Source of the DNA: Solirubrobacterales bacterium
GTDB taxonomy: Bacteria > Actinomycetota > Thermoleophilia > Solirubrobacterales > Solirubrobacteraceae
DNA: 27,430 nucleotides
Assembly (NCBI GenBank): GCA_019240015.1
Contig: JAFAZB010000149.1
Span: forward strand, 1-27,430
Reading direction: 5' to 3'
The stretch's first letter is position 1. Each line of letters begins with the position of its first letter. Below, in pieces: positions 1-7,611 of this stretch. The position numbers were made by a program, and so were the translations under genes. The notes beneath the pieces were generated by a model. That model was not told the origin of the DNA. It saw only the letters and a list, made by a program, of their open reading frames with translations, and did no database searches.

Positions 1-1059
1 GGGCGCTCGCCGTTGGCGGCCGCAGAGGACTGGGTCGCGACCCGGTGTCCGCGCTGTGGCGAGGCAGCCAAGCGAGAGACCGACACGATGGACACGTTCG
101 TCGACTCCAGCTGGTACTTCCTGCGCTACTGCGACGCCCGCAACGACGCCGCTGCCTGGGACCCGCGGGTGCTCGACGCGTGGATGCCGGCCGACCAGTA
201 CATCGGCGGCGTCGAGCACGCGATTCTGCACCTCATGTACTCGCGCTTCTTCGTCAAAGCGCTCGCCGACATGCAGCTGCTCGCGGTGCAGGAGCCATTC
301 CGCGCGCTGTTCACCCAGGGAATGATCCTCGGCCCGGATGGGAACAAGATGTCGAGCTCGAAGGGGAACGTGGTCGCGCCGATCGACATCGTGGAGCGCT
401 TCGGCGCCGACGCGGCGCGTTGCTACGTGCTGTTCATGGGTCCGCCGGACCAGGACGCGGCGTGGTCGGACGCCGGGGTCGAAGGGGTCCATCGCTTTCT
501 GTCGCGGCTGTGGCGGCTCGGCGACGAGCTGGCCGGCGACGGGTTGGGGGCGACGGAGCCCGACGATCCTGCGGGGGATGCCTTGGCGCTGGTGCGCAAG
601 GCCAACTGGGCGGTCGAGAAGGTGACCGCCGACATGGGCGGGCGGTTCGCGTTCAACACCGCGATCGCGGCGGTGATGGAGCTCGTCAACGAGGTCTATC
701 GCCGTCCCACGGCCGACCTCGAGGCGCGGCGCTTTGCGAGCGCCACCGCGGCCTCGCTGGCGTTCCCGTTCGCGCCGCATCTGGGGGCCGAGGTGTACGA
801 GCTGCTGACCGGCCGGCGGGTCTGGGAGGAGCCCTGGCCGACTGCAAATCCCGCGATGCTCCAGACGAGCACCTTCGAGCTGGTCTGCCAGGTCAACGGC
901 AAGGTCCGCGATCGGGTGAGCGCCCCGACCGGCGCGCCGCGTGAGGAGCTCGAGCGGCTCTGCCTCGCGACTCGCGGAGTCCAGCATCACCTCGACGGCC
1001 ATCAGGTGACGAAGGTGATCGTGGTCCCCGACAAGCTCGTCAACGTGGTCGCCCGCTAG
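1..1059 (+). CDS. leuS: Leucyl-tRNA synthetase, C-terminal part (5' end outside window)
   Basis: Class I aminoacyl-tRNA synthetase that charges tRNA-Leu in the cytoplasm. The reading frame is open from base 1, so this is the last 352 residues of a protein usually over 800 long. The fragment begins in the zinc-ribbon/catalytic region (CPRCG), runs through the conserved ETDTMDTFVDSSWYF block and carries the KMSSSKG signature at fragment residues 116-122, which binds ATP in the transition state. The anticodon-binding helical domain and the small C-terminal domain (QVNGKVRDR) follow. The stop TAG is three bases before the next gene. Identity is firm; the start and the editing domain cannot be seen. 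Confidence 0.97.
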   Translation, partial: GRSPLAAAEDWVATRCPRCGEAAKRETDTMDTFVDSSWYFLRYCDARNDAAAWDPRVLDAWMPADQYIGGVEHAILHLMYSRFFVKALADMQLLAVQEPFRALFTQGMILGPDGNKMSSSKGNVVAPIDIVERFGADAARCYVLFMGPPDQDAAWSDAGVEGVHRFLSRLWRLGDELAGDGLGATEPDDPAGDALALVRKANWAVEKVTADMGGRFAFNTAIAAVMELVNEVYRRPTADLEARRFASATAASLAFPFAPHLGAEVYELLTGRRVWEEPWPTANPAMLQTSTFELVCQVNGKVRDRVSAPTGAPREELERLCLATRGVQHHLDGHQVTKVIVVPDKLVNVVAR

Positions 1060-1062
1060 CTC

Positions 1063-1527
1063 GTGGCCTCCCCATACGTCGCCGTGGTCGGGGCGGGCGA
1101 TGCCAGCGCGGTGCAGCTACGCGCCGCCGAGGAGGTTGGCCGCGCGGTGGCGCGAGCGGGTGCTTGCCTGGTATGCGGCGGTCTCGGAGGCGTGATGGCC
1201 GCCGCCTGCCGCGGCGCCAGCGAGGTCGGCGGCGTGACGATCGGTGTCCTGCCCGGATCTGACCGCCGGGCGGGTAACGAGTGGCTCACGGTTGCGCTGC
1301 CCACCGGCCTCGGGGAGCTGCGCAACGGGCTGGTGGTGAGGGCGGCCGACGTGGTGATCGCAGTCGGGGGTGCCTACGGCACGCTGTCTGAGGTGGCGCT
1401 GGCGCTGAAGACGGGGGTCCCCGTGGTGGGGCTCGACAGCTGGGAGGTAGACGGGGTCCTGGCCGTGGACTCACCGGCGGCGGCGGTCGAGCGGGCGCTC
1501 GAGTTGGCGGTCGGGGGGCGCGCTTAG
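1063..1527 (+). CDS. LOG-like/TIGR00725-type Rossmann-fold protein
   Basis: 154-residue protein of the SLOG superfamily, related to lysine-decarboxylase-like/LOG phosphoribohydrolases and to the nucleotide-binding fold of DprA. The N-terminus is a beta strand followed by a glycine turn (VAVVGAG). A second glycine-rich segment (CGGLGGVMAA, from residue 38) and VGGAYGTLSE at 101-110 correspond to the PGGxGTxxE phosphate-binding motif, with Tyr inserted as in the TIGR00725 branch. The GTG start lies 3 nt after the leuS stop, so translational coupling is likely. LOG enzymes release free base from nucleoside 5'-monophosphates, but this branch is poorly characterised and the real substrate is unknown. 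Function call is family level only. Confidence 0.8.
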   Translation: MASPYVAVVGAGDASAVQLRAAEEVGRAVARAGACLVCGGLGGVMAAACRGASEVGGVTIGVLPGSDRRAGNEWLTVALPTGLGELRNGLVVRAADVVIAVGGAYGTLSEVALALKTGVPVVGLDSWEVDGVLAVDSPAAAVERALELAVGGRA

Positions 1528-1530
1528 ACT
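1525..1530 (+). promoter_or_regulatory. Putative -10 element of holA (TAGACT), leaderless
   Basis: TAGACT ends 6 nt before the GTG of holA, and its first three bases are the TAG stop of the preceding gene. No Shine-Dalgarno lies between. The geometry predicts that transcription starts at or next to the start codon. No -35 was recognised. Confidence 0.5.
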
Positions 1531-1536
1531 GCCCCG

Positions 1537-2511
1537 GTGGCGCACTTCAAGCCCGCATATCTGATTCACGGCGACGATCACGGGCGAATCGCGGAGCGCC
1601 GTGCACGGCTGCGTGCACTCGCGCAGGGGCAGAGCGGCGCCCACGGGGTGGAGCTGTTCGAAGGCGATCGCGCAGCGCCGGATGTCGTAGCTGAGGCGCT
1701 GAGCGCGATGACGCTGGCCGTTGGTCGGCGGTTCCTGATCGTCGATGGAGCGGAGCGCTTCAAGGAGAAAGAGGTGGGCCCGTTGAGCGCGGCGCTGGCC
1801 ACGATCCCGCCGGACACCACGATCGCGTTCTTCGCGCGCGAGGACTCCCGCGCCAAGGCGCCTGCGGCCCTGCACCGGGCGGTTCGCGATGCCGGCGGCG
1901 ATATCAGCGCCGAATCCGGCCTGAAGCCGTGGGAGCTGCCGAAATGGGTGAGCGCGCGGGCGCGCGAGGAGGGCCTCGAGCTTGAACCGGACGCCGCGAG
2001 AGCGTTGATTGCACACGTCGGGGAGCGCCAGCAGCGTCTGCTGCGTGAGCTCGAGAAGCTCGCGCTCGGGGCCGAGCAAGGCGCGAGCATCGACGCCGGC
2101 GAGATCGAGGCATTGAGCGCACCCTCGGCCGAGCGCAAGGCGTGGGCCGTGGCCGACGCGCTCGTGGCCGGAGAAGCCGAGGCGGCCACCCGGCTCTACC
2201 TCGCGCTGCGCGCCCAGGGCGAGCGTGTTCCCGGCCTGCTGTACTGGATCTCCCAGCGCGTCCGGCTTGCGCATGAGATCGCGTCCGCGCTCGACGCGGG
2301 CGAGCCGGCCGCGGTCGTGAAGCGCAGGCTGCGGATGCCCTCCCGCGCGGCCGATCGTCTGATCGCGGACGCTCGCCGTGCCGGGGCTGACCGGCTTCGC
2401 GCCGCGATCTCTGAGGTCGCCGACCTCGAGCTGGCCTCGCGAGGCGGAGCCTCCGGCGGCGCGGGCGAGGACACCGCGGCGCTGGTGGCGATTCAGCGGA
2501 TCGTCAGCTAG
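1537..2511 (+). CDS. holA: DNA polymerase III delta subunit
   Basis: 324-residue clamp-loader subunit that opens the beta sliding clamp in the replisome. The N-terminus (YLIHGDDHGRIAERRARLR) matches the HolA opening, where a degenerate P-loop region starts with a Y-L-x-G-x-D/E block. The middle contains the AFFAREDSRAKAP and LKPWELPKWVSARARE segments typical of the family, and the C-terminal half is helical with the Y-W-x-S-x-x-x-R-L-like collar helix. Length matches the usual 320-340. The GTG start is favoured because the TAGACT hexamer sits 6 nt upstream and the homology begins at once. It lies convergent with rpsT, with only 18 nt between the stops, a pairing (holA/rpsT) common in actinobacteria. 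Confidence 0.93.
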   Translation: MAHFKPAYLIHGDDHGRIAERRARLRALAQGQSGAHGVELFEGDRAAPDVVAEALSAMTLAVGRRFLIVDGAERFKEKEVGPLSAALATIPPDTTIAFFAREDSRAKAPAALHRAVRDAGGDISAESGLKPWELPKWVSARAREEGLELEPDAARALIAHVGERQQRLLRELEKLALGAEQGASIDAGEIEALSAPSAERKAWAVADALVAGEAEAATRLYLALRAQGERVPGLLYWISQRVRLAHEIASALDAGEPAAVVKRRLRMPSRAADRLIADARRAGADRLRAAISEVADLELASRGGASGGAGEDTAALVAIQRIVS

Positions 2512-2529
2512 CAGCTGTCCTGAAACGCG

Positions 2530-2793
2530 CTAGGCGCCGCCGCGGCGAAGCTGGTCCGCGCGAGACTTCTTACGCGCCCCGGTGTTGCGGTGCAGCGCGC
2601 CTCGCTTGACGGCCTTGTCGATCGTCTGCACGAGGACTCGATGCTCGGTATCGGCCGCCTCGGCGTCGCCGCCGGCAACGGCCCGCTCGAGCCGGCGGAA
2701 GTACGTCTTGACCTTCGACGTGTAGCGTCGATTCTCGAGTCGCTCGCGCTCGGCGCGCTGAATGCGCTTCTTCTGGGAATGGATGTTGGCCAC
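2530..2793 (-). CDS. rpsT: 30S ribosomal protein S20
   Basis: 87-residue primary binder of 16S rRNA in the small subunit body. The sequence opens ANIHSQKKRI, the classic S20 start (MANIxSxKKR), is rich in Lys/Arg throughout, and contains the conserved KxxxRGxxHRNxxARKKSR-like C-terminus (KRGALHRNTGARKKSRADQL). Initiation is at GTG (complement of 2791-2793). The frame stays open far upstream on this strand, antisense to murJ, but the family length and the N-terminal motif fix the start here. No good Shine-Dalgarno is seen. The nearest promoter-like hexamer, TATAGT on the minus strand, lies 37 nt upstream, so this gene would have a short leader, unlike many of its neighbours. Confidence 0.95.
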   Translation of the reverse strand: MANIHSQKKRIQRAERERLENRRYTSKVKTYFRRLERAVAGGDAEAADTEHRVLVQTIDKAVKRGALHRNTGARKKSRADQLRRGGA

Positions 2794-2829
2794 GACAGCA
2801 AGCAGCCGCGGGGGTCCGCGGCGCGCGCG

Positions 2830-2835
2830 TACTAT
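2830..2835 (+). promoter_or_regulatory. Putative -10 element of murJ-like gene (TACTAT)
   Basis: TACTAT ends 9 nt before the proposed GTG start of the murJ-like gene at 2845 and shares five bases with the rpsT hexamer on the opposite strand. It fits the leaderless pattern seen at other genes in the window and supports the choice of GTG 2845 as the start. Confidence 0.45.
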
Positions 2836-2836
2836 A
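2831..2836 (-). promoter_or_regulatory. Putative -10 element of rpsT (TATAGT)
   Basis: Read on the minus strand, this is TATAGT, five of six matches to TATAAT, 37 nt upstream of the rpsT GTG. It overlaps the putative murJ -10 on the other strand and is flanked by GCGCGC on both sides. No convincing -35 at 16-18 nt was found. Confidence 0.5.
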
Positions 2837-2844
2837 GCGCGCTC

Positions 2845-4473
2845 GTGTCCGCAGAGACCCTCGCCACGGGCGAGCCGCCCGTGCCCCCGCCGCCTTCGCC
2901 CCCACGCAGGCGGATCGCTCTCAGCACCGCGATCTTCGCACTCGCCACGGGCGTCTCGCGAGTGGCGGGACTGGGTCGGGAGGTCGTCGCGGCGAGCTTC
3001 TTCGGCACCACCGCAGCGGCATCCGCGTTCACGATCGCCTCCCAGGTACCGAACCTGATGAGCAACCTGTTCTCCCAGGCGGCGCTGTCGGCCGCGTTCG
3101 TGCCGGTGTTCACCGATCTGCTCCAGCACGACCGCAGGCGCGAGGCCTTCCGGCTCGCCTCGACTCTGTTCTGGATCATCTTGATCGCGCTCGGAGTGGT
3201 GACGGCGCTGTGGATGGTGTTGGCCGGCCTGATCATCCCGCTGTTCACCGGAAGCCTCCACGCCTCCGCCACGGCACTCACCGTCGGGCTCTCCAAGGTC
3301 CTGTTTCCGGTCGTCCTGCTGCTGAGCCTGACCGGCATGCTGGTCGGGGTTCTGCAGTCCTACGACGAGTTCACGATCCCCGCGCTGGCGCCGGCGGTGT
3401 GGAACCTGGTGATCCTCGTTCTGCTGGTCGCGCTGCGTCACAGCTTCCATGGCGAGCAGTCCCTGTACGCCTACGCGATCGCATGGCTGGTGGCCACGGT
3501 GGTCCAGCTGCTGATGGTGGGATCGGCGCTGCGCCGGATCGACTTCCGGATCACCTTCCACGTCGACTGGCGCGACCCCCGGGTCCGGCAGGTGCTGGCG
3601 CTGTTCGTCCCGGTCACGCTCAGCATCGGGATCGTCAACCTCGACCTGTTCATCAACGCCGGCTTCGGCTCGCTCGTATCGAACGCCGCGCCGCGGGCGA
3701 TCGATCAGGCGTTCCGGATCTACATGTTGCCCCAGGGGGTGTTCAGCGTCGCGGTGGCGACTGTCCTGTTCCCGACGCTGAGCCGCCTGGCCAGTCGCCG
3801 CGATCCCGCCGGCATGCGTAGGACGCTCGGCAACGGGATCCGCCAGATCAACCTTCTGCTGATACCCGCGGCCGGGCTGCTGATCGTGATGGCCACCCCG
3901 ATCACGCGGCTGGTGTACCAGCGGGGAGCGTTCACCGCCCAGTCGACCCACCTGGTCTCGACGGCGCTGTTCTGGTTCGCTTTCAGCCTGCCGTTCGCCG
4001 GCGTGAACCTGCTCCTGAGCCGGACCTTCTTCGCGCTCAAGCGCCCCTGGATCCCGACCCGCCTGGCAGCGATGAACATGGTCGTCGACGTGATCGTCAG
4101 CGTCGCCCTGTACAGGCCGCTGGGGATCGCCGGGCTGGTGATCGGGACCGCCGCCGCCAACGCGGTCATGACCGTGCTCCAGCTGCATCGGCTGCGGGTC
4201 GGCTTCAACGGCCGCCTGGAAGGCGCCCAGACGCTGATGGTCACGATCAGGATCCTGTTCGCCTCGGCGCTGATGGCCGCGGTCGCGTGGGCGGTCTGGA
4301 AGGGGTTGCACACGCTGCTCGGCGGCTCGCTGATCGCCCAGCTGTTAGCGGTCGGCCTCGCGATCACGGCCGCGTGCCTGCTCTACGGGAAAGCCGTGCT
4401 GGTGATGCGGGTGCCGGAAGCGCGCCAGATCGAGCTGCTGGTGCTCGGGCGGCTCCGAGCCAGGACGGCGTAG
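2845..4473 (+). CDS. murJ: MurJ/MviN family lipid II flippase-like membrane protein
   Basis: 542-residue polytopic membrane protein of the MOP exporter superfamily; MurJ flips lipid II across the membrane for peptidoglycan synthesis. About 14 hydrophobic segments follow a proline-rich cytoplasmic N-terminus. The family blocks are visible: SRVAGLGREVVAASFFG, PNLMSNLFSQAALSAAFVPVF and FRIYMLPQGVFSVAVATVLFPTLSR. By eye, Arg residues matching E. coli R18, R24 and R270 are kept, whereas positions matching D39, R52 and E57 are not. The frame is open further upstream to 2590, but that part is antisense to rpsT, so I start at GTG 2845 behind TACTAT. It could be the main flippase or a diverged MurJ paralogue. 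Confidence 0.87.
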   Translation: MSAETLATGEPPVPPPPSPPRRRIALSTAIFALATGVSRVAGLGREVVAASFFGTTAAASAFTIASQVPNLMSNLFSQAALSAAFVPVFTDLLQHDRRREAFRLASTLFWIILIALGVVTALWMVLAGLIIPLFTGSLHASATALTVGLSKVLFPVVLLLSLTGMLVGVLQSYDEFTIPALAPAVWNLVILVLLVALRHSFHGEQSLYAYAIAWLVATVVQLLMVGSALRRIDFRITFHVDWRDPRVRQVLALFVPVTLSIGIVNLDLFINAGFGSLVSNAAPRAIDQAFRIYMLPQGVFSVAVATVLFPTLSRLASRRDPAGMRRTLGNGIRQINLLLIPAAGLLIVMATPITRLVYQRGAFTAQSTHLVSTALFWFAFSLPFAGVNLLLSRTFFALKRPWIPTRLAAMNMVVDVIVSVALYRPLGIAGLVIGTAAANAVMTVLQLHRLRVGFNGRLEGAQTLMVTIRILFASALMAAVAWAVWKGLHTLLGGSLIAQLLAVGLAITAACLLYGKAVLVMRVPEARQIELLVLGRLRARTA

Positions 4474-4477
4474 CCAG

Positions 4478-4539
4478 ATGTTCTAGCCGGTCTTTAGCTT
4501 TCCAGCGCCGTGTCGATGAACCACATTGAGGACCGAGGG
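4478..4539 (+). promoter_or_regulatory. Upstream motif cluster of the HD-GYP/GGDEF gene
   Basis: The 98-nt gap between the murJ-like gene and the cyclic-di-GMP gene contains ATGTTCTA (4478-4485), TTTCCAGCGC (4499-4508) and GGACCGAGGG (4530-4539). All three recur, the first as its reverse complement TAGAACAT, in the gap before the sensor kinase operon at 21244-21361. A TAGCTT hexamer at 4495-4500 could be a -10. A small AGGGC-GTG-GCCCT hairpin follows at 4536-4548. The function is not known from sequence; a shared regulator is the simplest reading. Confidence 0.35.
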
Positions 4540-4571
4540 CGTGGCCCTAATCACGCAAGGTCTCAAGCGCC

Positions 4572-7001
4572 ATGGCAGCTACCCCAGACGCCCGTCCCGG
4601 CCCCGAACCCACGCTCTCTGAGCCTCCGAGCCTCGACGTCGACCCGGCCCCGGCGGGAGCGGACCACACCGCCCGCTCCGACCAAGCGGCGCACGTATTC
4701 CTTGCGGACGCGCTGCTCCAGCTCGCGAGCCTGCTCGACTTGGAGGCCTGCGCGATCCTGATCCCGGAAGCCGACGAGCTGCGGCCGGCAGCGGCGATCG
4801 GGCTTCCGGACGATTGGCTGGCGAAAGCTCCCGAGCAGGACCTTCCCGACGGTTTCGAGTCCTCGTGGTCGGTCCCGCTGGCGGTCCCGGACGGTCGGGT
4901 ACTGGGTTTGTTCGTGGCCTACAGCAGCTCGCCTGAGCGGCCCGACGAGGCCACGCTGGGGACGGCCAGAGCGTACGGAGCCGGGGTCGCGCTCGGTCTC
5001 GACCGTCTGCACCGCGAGGCGGGAGCGGCGGCGCGCTACCAGGCAGTGGTGCTGGCGCTCAGCTCCGCGCTCGACGCGCGGGATGAGTACTCGGGCGGGC
5101 ACACCACCGAGACGACCGGGCTCGCATTGCGGGTCGGTCGCCGGCTGGGGTTGGCGCCGAGCGAGCTGGAGCTGGTCTGCCAGCTCGCGCTGCTGCACGA
5201 CGTCGGCAAGCTCGGGATTCCCACCGACATCCTCCACAAGCAAGACGACCTCGAGCCCGACGAGCTGTCGCTGGTCCGCCAGCACCCTGTGATCGGCGAG
5301 CGGATCCTGAGCGACGTCTCCGGGCTGGCGGAGATCGCGGCGGCGATCCGCTGCGGGCACGAGCGCTGGGACGGCCTCGGCTATCCCGACGGCCTCGCCG
5401 GGGAGCAGATTCCGCTCGCGAGCCGGATCGTGTTCGCGTGCGACGCATGGCATGCGATGAGGTCCGATCGTCCCTACCGGCCCGCGATCTCGACCGCCGA
5501 AGCGATGGCGCAGCTCCGCGAAGGAGCTGGCAAGGAGTTCGATCCTCGCGTCGCGCAGGCCTTGCTCGAGGTGCTCGGCGACGACCGCCCGCCGCCCGCC
5601 TGCTCGCCAAGCGAGTCTCGTGACCGCGCCTTGTCCTGGGCGCTCGCAGAGCTGGCCGAAGAGCTGGGCGCTGAGGACCTGTTCGTGTTTCGCAAGATCG
5701 CGGGGACTGTGTACTCCCACCTCGGGGGGATCGGCCGCGGGGCGGGCTGGGCCGGCAACATCGAGCTCGACTCCGGGCAGGAGCGCCACTTTCGGGCCGC
5801 GATCCAGGGCGACGCGCCGTTGCGCGTGTCGCTCGAGAGCGCAGGTCGCATCGTTGGCCCGTACTACGGACGCTCCGCGGTAATCGTTCCCTGCGGCGAG
5901 GAGACCGTGGTCGTGTTCGGCTCGGCCGCCGAAACGCTGGCAACCGCCCCGATCGAAGACGCGCTCCGGCTCGCCGACCGTGCCCGCGCCCTGGTGACCG
6001 GGGTCTCGCCGACCAAGCAGCTGGCCGACGAGCTAGAAGTGCTGAGCGCGGTCCGCGAAGTGACGACCGTCAGCGCAGAATCCATGACCGACACGCTGTC
6101 GGCGATCGCGGCCCGCGCACGGATGGCTTTGTCGGCCGAGTTTGCGGCCGTGGCGACGATCCCCTCGGGCGATGTAGACCAGGAGATCGGCATCAGCGCC
6201 GAAGGCTGGGGGCCGCCCGACCCCGACGCCGCGGCACGCGCGCTGGCAAAGTTCGGCTCCCGCGCGGCGGATCTGCCACTGCTGTGCCAGGACATGGCGG
6301 CGATGCCCGACGCCCCGGAGGGATTCCGCCACAGCGACGGTGCCTCGTCGCTGCACGTGCTCCCGGTCGGCTCCCCCGCGGTGGCCACGATGCTGATCGT
6401 TCACGCCGAACCCGGCTTGCGCGGCTTCACGGCGCTGTGCCAGCGGGTGGCCGGCGCGATGTCCGACGCCGCTGAACTGGTGGTTCGCCGGGCGATCGCG
6501 CAGGAGCGACTGCGAACCGAGAACGTCCGGCTGACTGAGAAGGTGCGTACCGATGAGTTGACGGGTGTCGCGAGCCGCTCCGCGTGGGAGGAGGCGCTGG
6601 GCGCCGAGGAGCTTCATCGCGGCCGCAGCGGCGCCCCGGTGTCGATCGTGATCGTCGACGTGGACGAGCTCAAGGCGGTCAACGACGAGCTGGGCCACGC
6701 GGCGGGCGACGCGCTGCTGCGACGTTGTGCAGGCGTGCTGGCGGACGCCGTGCGCGCCACGGATCTGGTGGCCAGGATCGGGGGCGATGAGTTCGGAGTG
6801 CTGCTGCGCTACGCCGATGCAGAGGAAGCTCGCAGCTGGTGTGAGCGACTCGAGGAGCGACGCCAGCAAGAGCAGCCGACACCTCGCTGGTCGATCGGTT
6901 TCGCGTCGGCTCCGCCCCACTCGACGGTCGCGGCCGCGCTGGACGACGCCGACCGGCGCATGTACAAGCGCAAGCTCGGCGGCCGCTCGACGCGACGATA
7001 G
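4572..7001 (+). CDS. Cyclic-di-GMP turnover protein: GAF / HD-GYP-like / GAF-like region / GGDEF
   Basis: 809-residue soluble signalling protein. Domains: a GAF-like sensor (about 40-150); an HD-GYP-type phosphohydrolase (about 155-335) with HD at 209-210, H238, HERWDGLGYPDG at 263-274 and D291; a long region with probably two further GAF-like folds (about 345-640); and a C-terminal GGDEF diguanylate cyclase with intact GGDEF at 737-741 and an RxxD inhibitory site at 728-731. The usual HHE metal motif reads GHE (262-264), so one expected ligand is missing and hydrolase activity is uncertain. No membrane segment is seen. ATG 4572 is the first start of the frame; its Shine-Dalgarno is weak. It stands alone between the murJ-like gene and a membrane protein gene. 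Confidence 0.9.
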   Translation: MAATPDARPGPEPTLSEPPSLDVDPAPAGADHTARSDQAAHVFLADALLQLASLLDLEACAILIPEADELRPAAAIGLPDDWLAKAPEQDLPDGFESSWSVPLAVPDGRVLGLFVAYSSSPERPDEATLGTARAYGAGVALGLDRLHREAGAAARYQAVVLALSSALDARDEYSGGHTTETTGLALRVGRRLGLAPSELELVCQLALLHDVGKLGIPTDILHKQDDLEPDELSLVRQHPVIGERILSDVSGLAEIAAAIRCGHERWDGLGYPDGLAGEQIPLASRIVFACDAWHAMRSDRPYRPAISTAEAMAQLREGAGKEFDPRVAQALLEVLGDDRPPPACSPSESRDRALSWALAELAEELGAEDLFVFRKIAGTVYSHLGGIGRGAGWAGNIELDSGQERHFRAAIQGDAPLRVSLESAGRIVGPYYGRSAVIVPCGEETVVVFGSAAETLATAPIEDALRLADRARALVTGVSPTKQLADELEVLSAVREVTTVSAESMTDTLSAIAARARMALSAEFAAVATIPSGDVDQEIGISAEGWGPPDPDAAARALAKFGSRAADLPLLCQDMAAMPDAPEGFRHSDGASSLHVLPVGSPAVATMLIVHAEPGLRGFTALCQRVAGAMSDAAELVVRRAIAQERLRTENVRLTEKVRTDELTGVASRSAWEEALGAEELHRGRSGAPVSIVIVDVDELKAVNDELGHAAGDALLRRCAGVLADAVRATDLVARIGGDEFGVLLRYADAEEARSWCERLEERRQQEQPTPRWSIGFASAPPHSTVAAALDDADRRMYKRKLGGRSTRR

Positions 7002-7011
7002 CCGCAAGCGC

Positions 7012-7017
7012 TAGCCT
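7012..7017 (+). promoter_or_regulatory. Putative -10 element (TAGCCT), leaderless
   Basis: TAGCCT ends 6 nt before the GTG at 7024, eleven bases beyond the stop of the upstream cyclic-di-GMP gene. No Shine-Dalgarno is seen, which fits the leaderless pattern. Confidence 0.5.
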
Positions 7018-7023
7018 GGAAGC

Positions 7024-7542
7024 GTGACCCCCCTGCAGCGGCACTCGGGCGAAGTGTCCCGCTGGCACGGCCTGTATTCGCGCCATCTGTCCGATCCGCG
7101 GCGCGAGCGAGGCTTCCTGAGCGCGGTGGGATTCACCGCCGCGTTCGCCACCGCCCGCGGGATCACCCACGCGATCCGGGCCGGCGTAGGGCCGTTCGGG
7201 AACGTCAGCGCCGGCGGCCGCCACATCCACCACAGCACCTTCGGGATCATCGGGTTGCTGGCGTGTGGCTACGCTTGGACCTACCAGCGCGGGATCGGGA
7301 CCGATCCTCCGCCGCGCTGGAGCTCCCGCGTCAGCGCGACCGCGTACGGCATCGCCTCGGCGTTGACGCTGGACGAGTTCGCCTTGTGGCTCGACCTCAA
7401 GGACGACTACTGGGACAAGCAGGGCCGCAAGAGCATCGACGCGGTCGCGCTGTTCGGCGGCCTGTTGGCGATCGGCACCGCGGGGCGCGGCGCGCTCCAG
7501 GAACTGGGCCTGCTGCCGAAGCTCGCGGAGCGCAAGCTGTAG
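7024..7542 (+). CDS. Conserved actinobacterial integral membrane protein, function unknown
   Basis: 172 residues with about four hydrophobic segments (roughly 31-50, 70-87, 103-122, 138-156). I recognise the pattern as a conserved hypothetical membrane protein of actinobacteria but know no function. Conserved-looking polar residues cluster at membrane borders: HIHH at 67-70, just before helix 2, and LDEFALWLDLKDDYW at 116-130, at the end of helix 3. A His cluster paired with acidic residues suggests metal binding or an intramembrane active site, which is inference only. The GTG start is supported by TAGCCT 6 nt upstream. The gene is followed by lepA after 69 nt with its own putative promoter. 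Confidence 0.75.
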   Translation: MTPLQRHSGEVSRWHGLYSRHLSDPRRERGFLSAVGFTAAFATARGITHAIRAGVGPFGNVSAGGRHIHHSTFGIIGLLACGYAWTYQRGIGTDPPPRWSSRVSATAYGIASALTLDEFALWLDLKDDYWDKQGRKSIDAVALFGGLLAIGTAGRGALQELGLLPKLAERKL

Positions 7543-7597
7543 TCGGGCCGGCGGCGGTCCTCGTAGCGGCCTCGGGCTGATCGCGCCGCGTGCCAAA

Positions 7598-7603
7598 TAA
7601 CCT
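7598..7603 (+). promoter_or_regulatory. Putative -10 element of lepA (TAACCT), leaderless
   Basis: TAACCT ends 8 nt before the lepA ATG. The intervening bases (agaccggg) give no clear Shine-Dalgarno at a normal distance. An overlapping TAGACC at 7603-7608 is too close to the start to serve. Confidence 0.45.
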
Positions 7604-7611
7604 AGACCGGG

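Noticed and set aside
2590..2844. Longer murJ reading frame starting at 2590
   Set aside because: The extra 85 codons are antisense to rpsT and show no membrane or MurJ character; GTG 2845 has a promoter-like hexamer just upstream.
2530..4311. Minus-strand open frame of 593 codons antisense to the murJ-like gene and running into rpsT
   Set aside because: Only its last 87 codons are a real gene (rpsT). The upstream part is a low-complexity shadow rich in Arg, Gln, Asp and Gly opposite a clear membrane protein gene.
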